Positions 46,701 to 57,834 of a DNA stretch of 64,000 nt are shown in pieces (positions within the stretch are counted from its first letter, which is position 1; each line of letters opens with the position of its first letter). The stretch is from Lethocerus indicus (lineage: Eukaryota; Arthropoda; Insecta; Hemiptera; Belostomatidae), in the NCBI GenBank assembly GCA_019843655.1, contig JACDQD010000123.1, forward strand, positions 1-64,000. The letters are read 5' to 3'. The translations under genes and the position numbers were made by a program. Under the pieces are notes generated by a model. The model worked only from the letters and a program-made list of their open reading frames with translations. It was not told where the DNA came from and ran no database searches.

Positions 46701-49025
46701 CCCTGCAAATATTCCTCATTAGGCTACAATTATTTATATGTATATATAAATTTATAAATATACATATATAGAAAATGAGGGGAGAATTTCGACAGAATAC
46801 GGTTGCGGTCTGAACAATTTTTTGACCGAAAGACATTTTTTTAAATTTAAACCATTTGAAAATGCCCTGCAAATATTCCCCATTAGGCTACGATTATTTA
46901 TATGTATATATAAATTTATAAATATACATATATAGAAAATGAGGGGAGAATTTCGACAGAATACGGTTGCGGTCTGAACAATTTTTTGACCGAAAGACAT
47001 TTTATTAAATTTAAACCATTCGAAAATGCCCTGCAAATATTCCCCATTAGGCTACGATTATTTATATGTATATATAAATTTATAAATATACATATATAGA
47101 AAATGAGGGGAGAATTTCGACAGAATACGGTTCCGGTCTCAACAATTTTTTGACCGAAAGACATTTTTTTAAATTTAAACCATTTGAAAATGCCCTGCAA
47201 ATATTCCCCATTAGGCTACAATATGTATATGTATATATAAATTTATAAATATACATATATAGAAAATGAGGGGAGAATTTCGACAGAATACGGTTGCGGT
47301 CTGAACAATTTTTTGACCGAAAGACATTTTTTAAATTTAAACCATTTGAAAATGCCCTGCAAATATTCCCCATTAGGCTACGATTATTTATATGTATATA
47401 TAAATTTATAAATATACATATATAGAAAATGAGGGGAGAATTTCGACAGAATACGGTTGGGGTCTGAACAATTTTTTGACCGAAAGACATTTTTTTAAAT
47501 TTAAACCATTCGAAAATGCCCTGCAAATATTCCTCATTAGGCTACAATTATTTATATGTATATATAAATTTATAAATATACATATATAGAAAATGAGGGG
47601 AGAATTTCGACAGAATACGGTTATGGGCGGTCTCAACAATTTTTGACCGAAAGACATTTTATTAAATTTAAACATCTGAAAATGCCCTGCAAATATTCCT
47701 CATTAGGCTACAATTATTTATATGTATATATAAATTTATAAATATACATATATAGAAAATGAGGGGAGAATTTCGACAGAATACGGTTGCGGTCTGAACA
47801 ATTTTTTGACCGAAAGACATTTTTTTAAATTTAAACCATTCGAAAATGCCCTGTAAATATTCCCCCTATTAGCTACGGATTATTTATATGTATATATAAA
47901 TTTATAAATATACATATATAGAAAATGTGGTGAATTTCGCCAGAATATGGTTATGGGTCTCAACAATTTTTGACCGAAAGACATTTTTTAAATTTAAACC
48001 ATTGAAAATGCAAATATTCCCCATTAGCCCTTAGATAAATTTAAACGAAAATGCCCTGCATTTATTAGGCTACGATTATTTATATGTATATATAAATTTA
48101 TAAATATACATATATAGAAAATGAGGGAGAATTTCGACAGAATACGGTTGGGGTCTCAACAATTTTGACCGACATAAATTTAAACCATTCGAAAATGCCC
48201 TGCAAATATTCCCCATTAGGCTACGATTATTTATATGTATATATAAATTTATAAATATACATATATAGAAAATGAGGGGAGAATTTCGACAGAATACGGT
48301 TGCGGTCTGAACAATTTTTTGACCGAAAGACATTTTTTTAAATTTAAACCATTCGAAAATGCCCTGCAAATATTCCCCATTAGGCTACGATTATTTATAT
48401 GTATATATAAATTTATAAATATACATATATAGAAAATGAGGGGAGAATTTCGACAGAATACGGTTGCGGTCTCAACAATTTTTTGACCGAAAGACATTTT
48501 ATTAAATTTAAACCATTTGAAAATGCCCTGCAAATATTCCCATTAGGCTACGATTATTTATATGTATATATAAATTTATAAATATACATATATAGAAAAT
48601 GAGGGGAGAATTTCGACAGAATACGGTTGCGGTCTCAACAATTTTTTGACCGAAAGACATTTTATTAAATTTAAACCATTCGAAAATGCCCTGCAAATAT
48701 TCCCCTCATTAGGCTACGAATTACTTATATGTATATATAAATTTATAAATATACATATATAGAAAATGAGGGGAGAATTTCGACAGAATACGGCTGCGGT
48801 CTCAACAATTCTTTAAGGAAATCATAGTTTTTAAATTCAAATGAATCGAAAATGCTCTAAAAATATTTCCCATTACAGTACAATTATGTATATGAATAAA
48901 TATACGGGTAATTGTTATCGATGCTCTGGTCTCAACAATTTTTATGAAATTGTATTTTTTGTTTAAATGATTCGAAAATACTCGAATAAAAATATTTCCC
49001 ATTATGCTGCCATGTTCTTTATACA
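43723..49025 (-). repeat. 164-bp satellite filling the last SCaMC intron, ~31 units
   Basis: The plus-strand unit is TAGGCTACGATTATTTATAT, TATAAATTTATAAATATACA, AAAATGAGGGGAGAATTTCG, TTTTTTGACCGAAAGACATT, AAATTTAAACCATTTGAAAA, TGCCCTGCAAATATTCCCCA. Most units are exactly 164 bp and nearly identical. Several are truncated or scrambled (about 44030, 46555-46660, 48000-48060), and the last units (48810-49025) are strongly diverged. The minus-strand frames of about 94 codons shift each unit and are repeat translations. The array is homologous, inverted, to 57835-62290. Confidence 0.97.
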
Positions 49026-49067
49026 AATGCTGATTTAATATATTGTCAATTTGTTATTCACTGTTAG

Positions 49068-49258
49068 TAATCACAAGTGATAGTGGGCGCGGCCACCTGA
49101 CTATGGTCTCCCTCTTCAAGAGGATCGTCGAGCGCGAAGGTGTGGCCGGCCTCTACCGGGGCATAACTCCCAACTTCCTGAAGGTGGCGCCGGCCGTCAG
49201 CATCAGCTACGTCGTCTACGAACGCTGCCGGCAGGCCCTCGGCGTCAACATGACGTAG
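49068..49258 (+). CDS. SCaMC: SCaMC terminal exon: end of carrier repeat 3 and stop
   Basis: Starts after the acceptor CACTGTTAG|TA, the only nearby AG that restores the frame after the phase-1 donor at 43716 (A+TA = Ile). It encodes a variable linker ([13 protein letters not shown]), then [40 protein letters not shown] and the C-terminus ALGVNMT before TAG at 49256-49258. Linker length varies in this family, so an extra small exon hidden in the satellite-filled intron is possible but not needed. Confidence 0.93.
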
Positions 49259-50090
49259 GGACGACGCCGACCAAAATTACCACCGCTATCCACCCTCCTC
49301 CCAGCAGCAGCAGCAACAACAACAACTACGCGCTAGTATTCGTTTTTCTTTTCGAATTAAAAAAAAAAAAAAAATTTTATTTAATTTTTTTTGTTTGAAT
49401 TTAATCGATCGAAGAAGAAATGAATTGCGATGAATGTTTTCGGGGGCTGTAAACCCCCTGCCCCGCCCGGGCGCTCCCCGCTCTTTTCTGTCTCTCTCTC
49501 GGTTCGGATAACGGCTTATCCGAGGGTTGAAACTACCCCCTACAACGGCAGCTAGGGGTCGATTTCGGGGCACTTACAAAATGATGGATAACCGAGCGGG
49601 GCGCGAGAGAAAATTGTTACTTTTCATACAAGAAGACGGTGTCGTTTTTTTTGCCAATTGCGAACGAGCGGGAAAAAAAGAAAAATTATTAAATAAATAA
49701 CTAAAAAAAAATAATAATCCCCTCCCTCCCTCCATCCCTTACCCTTATCCTCCCTCCTTTCTCTCATCTTGTTACTCTCTCTCTCTCTCACATATCTTCA
49801 TGTTCCATCCCCTTTTCCTTTTTTCCTTCCCGCGTCGTCCCGTCTTCTCCCTCCCGACCCGTAATAATATCCGACGCGAAATCCATAAGAAAGCGAGCTG
49901 TGATCATCGACAAAATATAGGGTAATTTATAAGTTATGTTATTAGCGCAATTGTGTATTTTCCCCTATTCGTCGTTTCGTCCTATTTTTTTTTTTTTTTC
50001 GTTTTGTTTTCTGTATCTTCTCTCTTCTGCAATTCGTTCACGTGGGGGGTCTCGCTTAGTGACAAGTAGCAGGGTTTTTTTTTATACGTT

Positions 50091-50148
<58 letters not shown>

Positions 50149-50231
50149 GCGGAGGGAAGCTGCTGGTCAGCCGAATACCGCAAAGTTTAGTTTAATTATG
50201 TAATAAAATCTAATTTCGAAACGATCTACGC

Positions 50232-50233
<2 letters not shown>
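49259..50233 (+). other. Probable SCaMC 3' UTR and flank
   Basis: Begins with (CAG)n/(CAA)n at about 49302-49325 and poly-A runs. The first AATAAA on this strand is at about 49692, a plausible cleavage signal. (TA)n lies at about 50096-50139. Transcript end is not determined. Confidence 0.45.
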
Positions 50234-50278
<45 letters not shown>

Positions 50279-50918
50279 CTAGCGATTTTATGTCAAGAGC
50301 GAGAATAGTATTACCGGAAAAATATTCGGCCTTTCACTCATCCGTTTTCCTCTGGAAAATTTCAACAAAAACTGGCATATTTCGTTCGATTTAATCGTTT
50401 TCCTATCGCAATTGGAACTGAAATGTCCAACTTTTCGTTTACGCTATATTATGCCACTTCGCGATACAAAAAAAAACTTTTCGGAGCGAATTATACGAAA
50501 TTTTTAACTTGATTTATTATTAAAATGAATTTGCGGCGGGGGGCGCCCCCCCCCCCCCCCCCCAATAGCATTTTGTGGGCCGAATTTGGTCGCCGCGGAC
50601 ATTTTTTCGCTCTTTTAAATATTCGAATAATCGAGGCAGAAAAAAATTGAAAAAAAAATTGAAAAAAAAAAATTGCGTAATTAAACGCTCGAAAACCATT
50701 CCATTTTTATGGTGGATATTTGCGAGACCCCCACTTGTTGTAAGCGCCCTTTGTATTCTTTTTTTCTCTTTATTTCGCTTGAGTCTGTAAAAAAAAAAAA
50801 TGGGGCGCGGACAAAGTGCGGATGATAATAATAATAATAATAAAAAATTACACGACTCGATTGGCGAAAGACCGGACCTTTTTTTTTTTTCTTTTTCCCA
50901 AAGTAACGCCTCACAAGT

Positions 50919-50949
<31 letters not shown>

Positions 50950-51244
50950 GAAGCCGTTCTTCCTCTACTGTATCTCATTTTTGGGGTAGTTTTCCGTTAG
51001 ACGGGCGAAAAACGTACAGTCGCGGTCACAAAATACAGTTTTTTTTTCATTTCCTCGATTCTGATCGGTTTCGGACTGCATCTTTTTCAGTTCGGCAAAA
51101 TTCCCGAATTTTCGTCATTTTATTTTTACAAAATTAAGATCAAAATGCGCTTTCTTTCGAACGAATTCAGAGAATTGAGGCGCGACTGCGCCCCTCGACG
51201 AACACGGCCCCTTTGATTTTATAAAATAATAAGAAATTGTCGAT
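50234..51244. other. AT-rich DNA with homopolymer and trinucleotide runs
   Basis: (TA)n at 50234-50275, a C run at about 50546-50563, (ATA)n at about 50824-50841 and (TTA)n at about 50918-50946. No gene. Confidence 0.6.
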
Positions 51245-51455
51245 AAATTTCTGTCTCCTCTCTCGCCAGACAGCCGACAATTTCGGCCTTTCGCCATCTT
51301 CAGTAGCGCTGCGGTGTCGGTCGGCCCCTGTACTGTGTTAATGAGAATATGCCCCCCTGCCCCAGGAAAACATCCAGAGTGCCGAAAGTGATTTAACGCC
51401 GCAGCGCTACTGAAGACGGCGAAGGGCCGAAACCTTCAAGGGGATGGGGGGACAG
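51245..51455. mobile_element. Complete HP-1 hairpin
   Basis: Left end TTTCTGTCTCCTCTCTCGCC, forward core TTTCGCCATCTTCAGTAGCGCTG, interior with CCCCCCTGCCCCAGGAAAAC, reverse core CAGCGCTACTGAAGACGGCG, right end GGGGGGACAGAAAC. This copy defines both outer ends of the family. Confidence 0.88.
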
Positions 51456-52018
51456 AAACATATTGGAAATTTACGGTACTATTTCGTTAACTAATTGATA
51501 AACTTGGGCTATTACTTTTCCGCCCCTCCGCCCCTAACCCCGTGGCGAGGGCAACATTCCAAAAAAAGGTGAAGAGAAAATACTATATAATTTTTTTCTT
51601 TAAATTCTTTCTTCCTTTCTGTAGGATACGAAATTTTTTCAGTTTTGTTTTTCATTTAACCGGGGGTGGGGGGGCGCTTGCACCGAATATTCGGTTTTGG
51701 TTGTACAAAGCTGCTATTCGCTCAAGCAAAACCCCTCCCCACCCACCAACCCCCTAACCCACCCCACAACAACAACACAAACTGTTTTTGTTGTAGGACA
51801 AACTGTTTTTTTGTTGTACAAACTGTTTTTTTGTTGTACGTAAAATAGTATTTAACCCCTCCCCCTATGCCCCTCCCCCTACCCCTTTTATAATTAGGAT
51901 TTGTATAATTAATTAAAATAATTTATTTATTATTAATAATATCGGGTCGAACGACTAAATTGAATATATACTTATTCGAGTATATTCTGAAATGTGTTTA
52001 TTGCACGCTAAAAATGTG

Positions 52019-52076
<58 letters not shown>

Positions 52077-52892
52077 GGTGGATTATTAAAATAATCCGCG
52101 ATTATTTATGTCGCCGGCCCGACAATTGTCGTTATTATTGTACATCGTCTACTGCGTCATGCGGAATTTTCATTTTCGGTAGAAAAAATCAGTATTTTTA
52201 AGAATTTTTCTTTTTCTTTCTTTTAGTCGTTAGCGTGAAAAAGAAAAAAATTTTTTGAAACCCAGAAAAAAAAAAGAAAATCGGTCAGATCTCGTCTGTT
52301 TTCCGTTTGAAATACGAAAAAAATATATCGGAAAAAAAAAAACACGATTTTTAAAAGAATCCTATAAAAATTTACGAAAATTATCGTTTCTCTCGTGTAG
52401 AGGTAGTGGAAATTTATGTCGGTTCGTTCGCGTTACTGAAAAAAAAATTTTTAACGGAAATTGCGCGCCGAATTGAATTTTATTTATTCGCCAAAAAACC
52501 GAAAGTGAAAGTGAAAAAAAAAAAAGCCCGTTTCGTATTTTTGATTCGATAAGAAAAAAAAAGAAAAAAGAAAATATATATATATATAGCGAACTCGTTT
52601 GTAAATAATTAGCGGAAAAATATTGGCCGATCGGATCGGAGTTTTTTTTCTTTCTTTTTTCTCTTTTTCGTAAAAAACTTTTCATTTCGTTCAACCGAAA
52701 TACGGAAAATTCTTCTTTTCCTTCCCCCCACCCCACCCCCGATCAATTTCACTACAAATTTCGGTGCGGTACAAAAATTTTGTACCGACGGACACACAGC
52801 TTATTTACTAACGAAGAAGGTTTATTGCTTAATACATATTTATTGTTATATATATATATATGTAAAAAGAAATTGTAAATTATATATATATA

Positions 52893-52934
<42 letters not shown>
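51456..52934. other. AT-rich DNA, no gene recognised
   Basis: Includes a (TTTTTGTTGTA)-type repeat at about 51783-51840, (TA)n at 52018-52072 and 52846-52930, and many poly-A/T runs. No exon supported. Confidence 0.5.
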
Positions 52935-52936
<2 letters not shown>

Positions 52937-53123
52937 TGGGGTACCCAAAAGTAATCGACATTTTGACACTTTGAATTCAAATTTTTTTTTACTAAAAAGA
53001 AACTTTAATTATTAATCTACTGCGAATTCACCGATATTATCGATCAACTCAAATTCTCCTCCTGTTGAGGAACTCCTCAATACCGAAAAATACATCTTAT
53101 CAAATTGTCAATTTTGGGTACAC

Positions 53124-53130
<7 letters not shown>
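52935..53130 (-). mobile_element. Mariner-type MITE, nearly complete ends
   Basis: Ends GGGGTACCCAAAAGTAATCGAC and, inverted, TTAGGTGTACCCAAAATTGAC, embedded in TA repeats. The interior retains CTCCTCCTGTTGAGGAACTCC and CACCGATATTATCGA, the same truncated transposase 3' region as at 43207-43418. Confidence 0.85.
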
Positions 53131-53166
<36 letters not shown>

Positions 53167-54311
53167 AAATATATATAAAATTGTAATAATCTCCGTCGAG
53201 TTTATAATTCGTTTTTAATTTTCAGTATCGATCGTTTTGTCGGAAGAATTTTCGAAATTTTCGTGAAATTTTCCGCTTGCAGGTAAAACTCAATTTTTTA
53301 CAATTTTTTTTTTTGTATCTCGTATTTCGAAATTTCTTTTCGATTTATTTTTCGATTTTTTTTTTTAACGCCGTTTTCCATTATTATCGCGCGCTCGATC
53401 GATGAATCGATCGATATCGGAAAGTGAAAAAAGAAAAGAAAAAAAAGAAAAATAATATTTCTCAAATGTTCGAACGAAGTCGAAAAATTGTGTTGTTATA
53501 TATCTAGAAGGGTTGTGCTGGAAAAAAAAAAAAAAAAAAAAAAAATATTCGAATATTTATCTATCGAGGCTTGTAAATTTGTTGTACTTAAAAAAAAAGA
53601 GAGAGAGAACTTTCAAAGTTTAAAAAAAGTTATATATTGTTAAGAAAAAAAAACTGCGGAAAAAAAAACGAAATATCGGTACTTGGTGTAATATTTTGTA
53701 TAAACGATTATTTATAATTTAAGTTATTTTCTCTTCGTCGTTTCGTTTAAAACGAAATAGACCGAATTTTTTTTTTACGTTTAAAATAAAATATAAAACG
53801 AGTTTTTATAAATTTTCGAGCGGTGATCCCCGAAATGAATTTTTTTTTTTTCTTGAGGACGTTTTTCGAAAAACGGGGAAAAAAAAAAGAAAAAAATTAT
53901 ACGAATAAAGAAATAGTAGTATAATAAAATTGTATCGTTACCTATATATAAATATTTAACTGAAAATAGGCCCTATTTAAACATCCCTAACGTATTCGCT
54001 GTGCGCAACTAAATTCTCGAATATTATAAAATATCTCTTTCTCTTCTATATACTATTTAGGTATTTAAACGGAACTTTCTATTATCATCATCATCGTCGT
54101 CGTCGTAATTATTATTATTATTATTATTGTATTCCTTTTTAAAACACCAGAAATAATATATAAAAAATAATCGCTTGAGCACCTTCTTGTTGTTAATTTT
54201 TCACACGTGAAATTTTTTTTCTTTTTTCAATCGAGAATCCATTTTCTTCGAGCGATTTCGTTCCGTCGTAATAATTGATACGAACTTTCAACGATTTAAG
54301 AAATTTATTTT
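53131..54311. other. Very AT-rich DNA, no gene recognised
   Basis: Poly-A/T-rich throughout with a CATCATCATCGTCGTCGTCG run at about 54086-54107. Nothing else was recognised. Confidence 0.5.
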
Positions 54312-54487
54312 TCAGCCGTACCCGAAAAGTAATCGATTTCGGAATTAATTTTATTTCGACCAAAAAAGAAAACTCTAATTATTAATATATTTCTCGGGAA
54401 AATTTAATTCAATTTTCTTGCAAATTTTCGAAATTCCTCGAAACCGAAAAATACGTCGAATCGTCGATTATAATTTTGGGTACGACA
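54312..54487 (-). mobile_element. Mariner-type MITE, diverged
   Basis: GCCGTACCCGAAAAGTAATCG and, near the other end, TTTTGGGTACGAC bracket AAACTCTAATTATTAATATA and GAAATTCCTCGAAACCGAAA. Older copy of the same family. Confidence 0.7.
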
Positions 54488-54588
54488 ATAAAAATTTTTC
54501 GGAGAAAAAAATGGGTTCTCTTCTCGATACAAACGTAACGAAAAAATAACTTTTCCGTTCTGTTAAAAAATATATTTTTATTTCCGTG

Positions 54589-54644
<56 letters not shown>

Positions 54645-55259
54645 CTTTTATGCGGTGAAAATCGTACCGAAAGAAATGAAATCGGTTTTTTAATTTTTGG
54701 CTGTGGCTATCGAAAAGAAAAAGGAAAAAAAAAATGAAAAAGTTGTTATAATGTGGCTTGTTTTTTTTTTGTTTTTTTATAAAAATTTAGTTTTTATTAT
54801 ATTCCTCGAATATGTCTATATGTACAAGAAGCCGTCTTTAAAAGATTATAAAATTTGATAATTATTATATATGTATTTTCGAGTGAATAACCGAAGCGTT
54901 TCTCGATTGAATGCGATAGAAAAAAAAAAAAATTTGCTTTTACAATTTTTTTTTTATTTTCTTCACATTTTTAAGGCTTCTTTTAAAATTCCTACAACTG
55001 CGTATTGTAAAAAGTGTAATTTAAAAAATTGAAAAATTCCAGTTCTCTTCAAGTTCGAATACTTAATCTCTGTTTAATCTTTTTAACGAATTGTTATTAG
55101 CCAATAAATTTTTTTCTTGTCGAATGTTATAAATAAACTTTTAAAATTACCAAAAAAAAAACAGTCTATTAATTACTCTCCCAGCTCCCTTAAACAATTT
55201 CAAATTGTATAATAATAATAATTTGTAAAATTTTGTATTGAGATTATCAGTCAGTATCA

Positions 55260-55312
<53 letters not shown>

Positions 55313-55389
55313 GAAATAGTATTATGGGTTTATTTAAAAAGGAGTGTAAAAATGTTCACAGTAATTAAAATGAACCAATGAACATGAAA
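54488..55389. other. AT-rich DNA, no gene recognised
   Basis: (TA)n at 54590-54643 and 55260-55308. 54995-55120 holds a partial copy of the segment seen at 55594-55735 (AAAAAGTGTAATTTAAAA, AATCTTTTTAACGAATTGTT). Confidence 0.5.
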
Positions 55390-55940
55390 GAGTAGCCGAA
55401 TTAATGAAATTCATTTTCTGTCATAAAGTATTAAAATTAGAGGAGAAAATATAAAAAATTATTATTATAGAAGATTTCGTAGGAATAAAAGAGTGTTAAT
55501 CGCATTGGAATTTGTCAATTGGCCCTGTGCTGCGCTCTAGTGGCGATCCCCTGAACTATAACTGTTTTATTTGAAATTTAAAAAATAACTGCTTTACAAT
55601 CGGCATTGTATTTTTATACGTTATTGTAAAAAGTGTGATTTAAAAGAAAAAAAATTCAAATTCGGAAAATCTCTTTTTTTTTAATATCTCCGGTTTAATC
55701 TTTTTAACGAATTGTTATTGGCTAATAAATTTAATTTATTTAAATTTTAAATAAATAAAAAAAAGTCCCGGATATTGACACCAGATCGCAGCACAAGGCC
55801 AATTTTGACAAATTCCAACCCTACATTCTGTCTTTTCCATTTACACTCTTTTATTTCTATAAAACCTTCTAATAATAATTTCATGTTTTCTCTTCCAATT
55901 TTAATACTTTCTAAATGAGGCTCATTAATTAACTTTGGCT
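55390..55940. mobile_element. Foldback element, ~170-bp arms
   Basis: The left arm (about 55395-55560: AAGTATTAAAATTAGAGGAG, AATAAAAGAGTGTTAATCG, GGCCCTGTGCTGCGCTCTAG) is the reverse complement of 55765-55935 (CGCAGCACAAGGCCAATTTT, TACACTCTTTTATTTC, CTTCCAATTTTAATACTTTC). The loop is 55560-55764. No coding content. Confidence 0.8.
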
Positions 55941-56400
55941 CTCGGAGTCGGTTGGAATTGTTATTAGCCGATAAATTTAATTTATTTAAATTTAAAATAA
56001 ATAAGAAAAAAGTTAGTCCCGGATATTGACACCAGAGCGCAGCACAAGGCATTCTGTTTTTTCCATTTACACTCTTTTTTTATTTCTATAAAACCTTCTA
56101 ATAATAATTTCATGTTTTCCTCTTCCAATTTTAATACTTTCTAAATGAGGCTCATTAATTAACTTTGGCTCTCGTAGTCGGTTGGAATTGTTATTAGCCG
56201 ATAAATTTAATTTATTTAAATTTAAAATAAATAAGAAAAAAGTCAGTCCCGGATATTGACACCAGAGCGCAGCACAAGGCATTCTGTTTTTTCCATTTAC
56301 ACTCTTTTTTTATTTCTATAAAACCTTCTAATAATAATTTCATGTTTTCCTCTTCCAATTTTAATACTTTCCAAATGAAAGCTGTGAGGCTCATTAATTA
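55765..56400 (+). repeat. ~230-bp tandem units derived from the foldback right arm
   Basis: GTCCCGGATATTGACACCAG starts units at 55765, 56016 and 56246. The same unit resumes at about 57417 and 57645 beyond an inserted TIR element. The right arm of the foldback has therefore been amplified. Confidence 0.88.
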
Positions 56401-56618
56401 ATAAGGGTACAGAAAAGCGTTCACCCTTTTCCCTGGTGGAAATATAATCTTTGGTAAAATTGGCAAGATAAATATAACTAAAAAAAAAAAAAAAAAAAAA
56501 AATTGTCTGTCTAATTCGATATTTTAATTTTTATATTCTCGCAATATTTTTGCGACTTTGTCTGCATAAAAGACCCGAAAGTCGAACCGACTTTTGACAT
56601 CGCCTTCGATCTTCCGGC

Positions 56619-56649
56619 GCATTTCACCTGCTTCGACAGCAGAACCAAC
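56619..56649 (-). pseudogene. Gna1 terminal-exon fragment (31 bp, one mismatch)
   Basis: GCATTTCACCTGCTTCGACA plus GCAGAACCAAC matches the intact Gna1 exon at 62794-62824 except for one base. The following sequence (AAAAGAATTATTTC, AAAATATTCATAAACGAGGA, AAAAAAGGCGKGTAC) continues to match the Gna1 intron through the mariner remnant at 62964. A single stretch of exon end plus intron was therefore copied. It cannot be functional. Confidence 0.7.
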
Positions 56650-56740
56650 AATTATTAGCCTTTTTTTTTTTTGTTAAGAAAAGAATTATTTCTAATAACA
56701 AAAATATTCATAAACGAGGAAAAAAAGGCGGGTACATATT

Positions 56741-56815
56741 AGGTGTACCCGAGAGTAATCGACAATTTCATTAGGTGTATTTCGGTCTCGAGAGGAGTTC
56801 CTCAACAGGAGATGA
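56741..56815 (+). mobile_element. Mariner left-part fragment inside the TIR element
   Basis: TTAGGTGTACCCGAGAGTAATCGAC ... GGTCTCGAGAGGAGTTCCTC, closely matching 62964-63035. It ends abruptly at a repeated GATGAACAGATATGAACAGA. Confidence 0.75.
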
Positions 56816-57245
56816 ACAGATATGAACAGATTTCGATTCCCTATCGGCTTTCCGAAACTGATCTGTATTTTGTCCCTATTGAAACATATAATAAATATCT
56901 CAGTATTCCCCACCCCCTCCATCTGTCTCTTGTGTATTTCTATTCATTCATCGATCGACGATAAATAAACATTCAACGTTGTTCTTCCCTAATGAAAATT
57001 CCATATTGACCCGACCCCCACAAAACACTACTCCATATTATGGAGTAATTTGTGTCGAATTCGGACTCGATAATAATTTCAGTTAAATTATCATTATCCT
57101 TTTTCATTTGCCTCTCGTGAAGATCCGAAGGCGATCTCAAGGGTCGGTTCGAGACGAAGTCTCGGTCTCAAAAATATTGAGAGAATATAAAAATTAAAAT
57201 ATCGAATTGGAGACAGAGTGAATGCTTTTCTGTACCCTTATTAAT

Positions 57246-57834
57246 TACAATCGGCGTTGTATTTTTATACGTATTGTAAAAAGTGTGATTTAAAAGAAAA
57301 AAATTCTAGTTCGGAACATCTCTTTTCATAAAATCTCCGGTTTAATCTTTTTAACCAATTGTTATTTGCCGATAAATTTAATTTATTTAAATTTTAAATA
57401 AATAAAAAAAAAATTAGTCCCGGAGATTGACACCAGAGCGCAGAAGAAGGCATTCTGTTTTTTTCCATTTACACTCTTTTTTTATTCCTATAAAACCTTC
57501 TATTAATAATTTCCTGTTTTCTCTTCCAATTTTAATACTTTCTAAATGAGGCTCATTAATTAACTTCGGCTTCGTAGTCGGTCGGAATTGTTATTAGCAG
57601 ATAAATTTAATTTAATTCAATTTGAAATAAATAGAATAAAGTCAGTCCCGAATATTGACACCAGAGCGCAGCACAAGGTATTCTGTATTTTTCCATTTAC
57701 GCTCTTTTTTTATTTCCATAAAACCTTCTAATAATAATTTCCTGTTTTGTCTTCCAATTTTAATACTATCTAAATGAGGCTCATTAATTAAATTAGACTT
57801 CGTAGTCGGTCGGAATTGTTATTAACGACATATA
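57246..57834 (+). repeat. Second copy of the 55594-56400 segment
   Basis: TACAATCGGCGTTGTATTTT, AAAAAGTGTGATTTAAAAGA and two GTCCCGGAxATTGACACCAG units (57417, 57645) repeat the block at 55594-56400, placing the TIR element between two copies. Confidence 0.85.

Larger units (their letters stand above)
56400..57245. mobile_element. ~850-bp TIR element carrying captured Gna1 sequence
   Basis: The left end TTAATAAGGGTACAGAAAAGC and the right end, inverted, are the same. Farther in, AATTCGATATTTTAATTTTT, TCGAACCGAC and ATCGCCTTCG also pair, so the inverted repeats exceed 100 bp; the left arm has an extra ~60 bp with a poly-A run. The element splits a tandem array, with ATTAATTA-type sequence at both borders. 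Inside are a Gna1 exon fragment (56619-56649), a mariner left part (56741-56815), and 56815-57075, which is inverted relative to 62290-62560. No transposase. Confidence 0.75.

Noticed and set aside
43768..48696. Dozens of ~94-codon minus-strand frames with nearly identical peptides
   Set aside because: Produced by the 164-bp satellite. 164 is not a multiple of three, so each frame reads different phases of successive units. Similar peptides at 60693 and 61916 follow from nucleotide homology of the two arrays.
49068..49090. Alternative acceptor CACAAG at 49077 for the last carrier exon
   Set aside because: Joined to the consensus GTGAGT donor it shifts the frame into an early stop. CTGTTAG at 49067 restores the frame.
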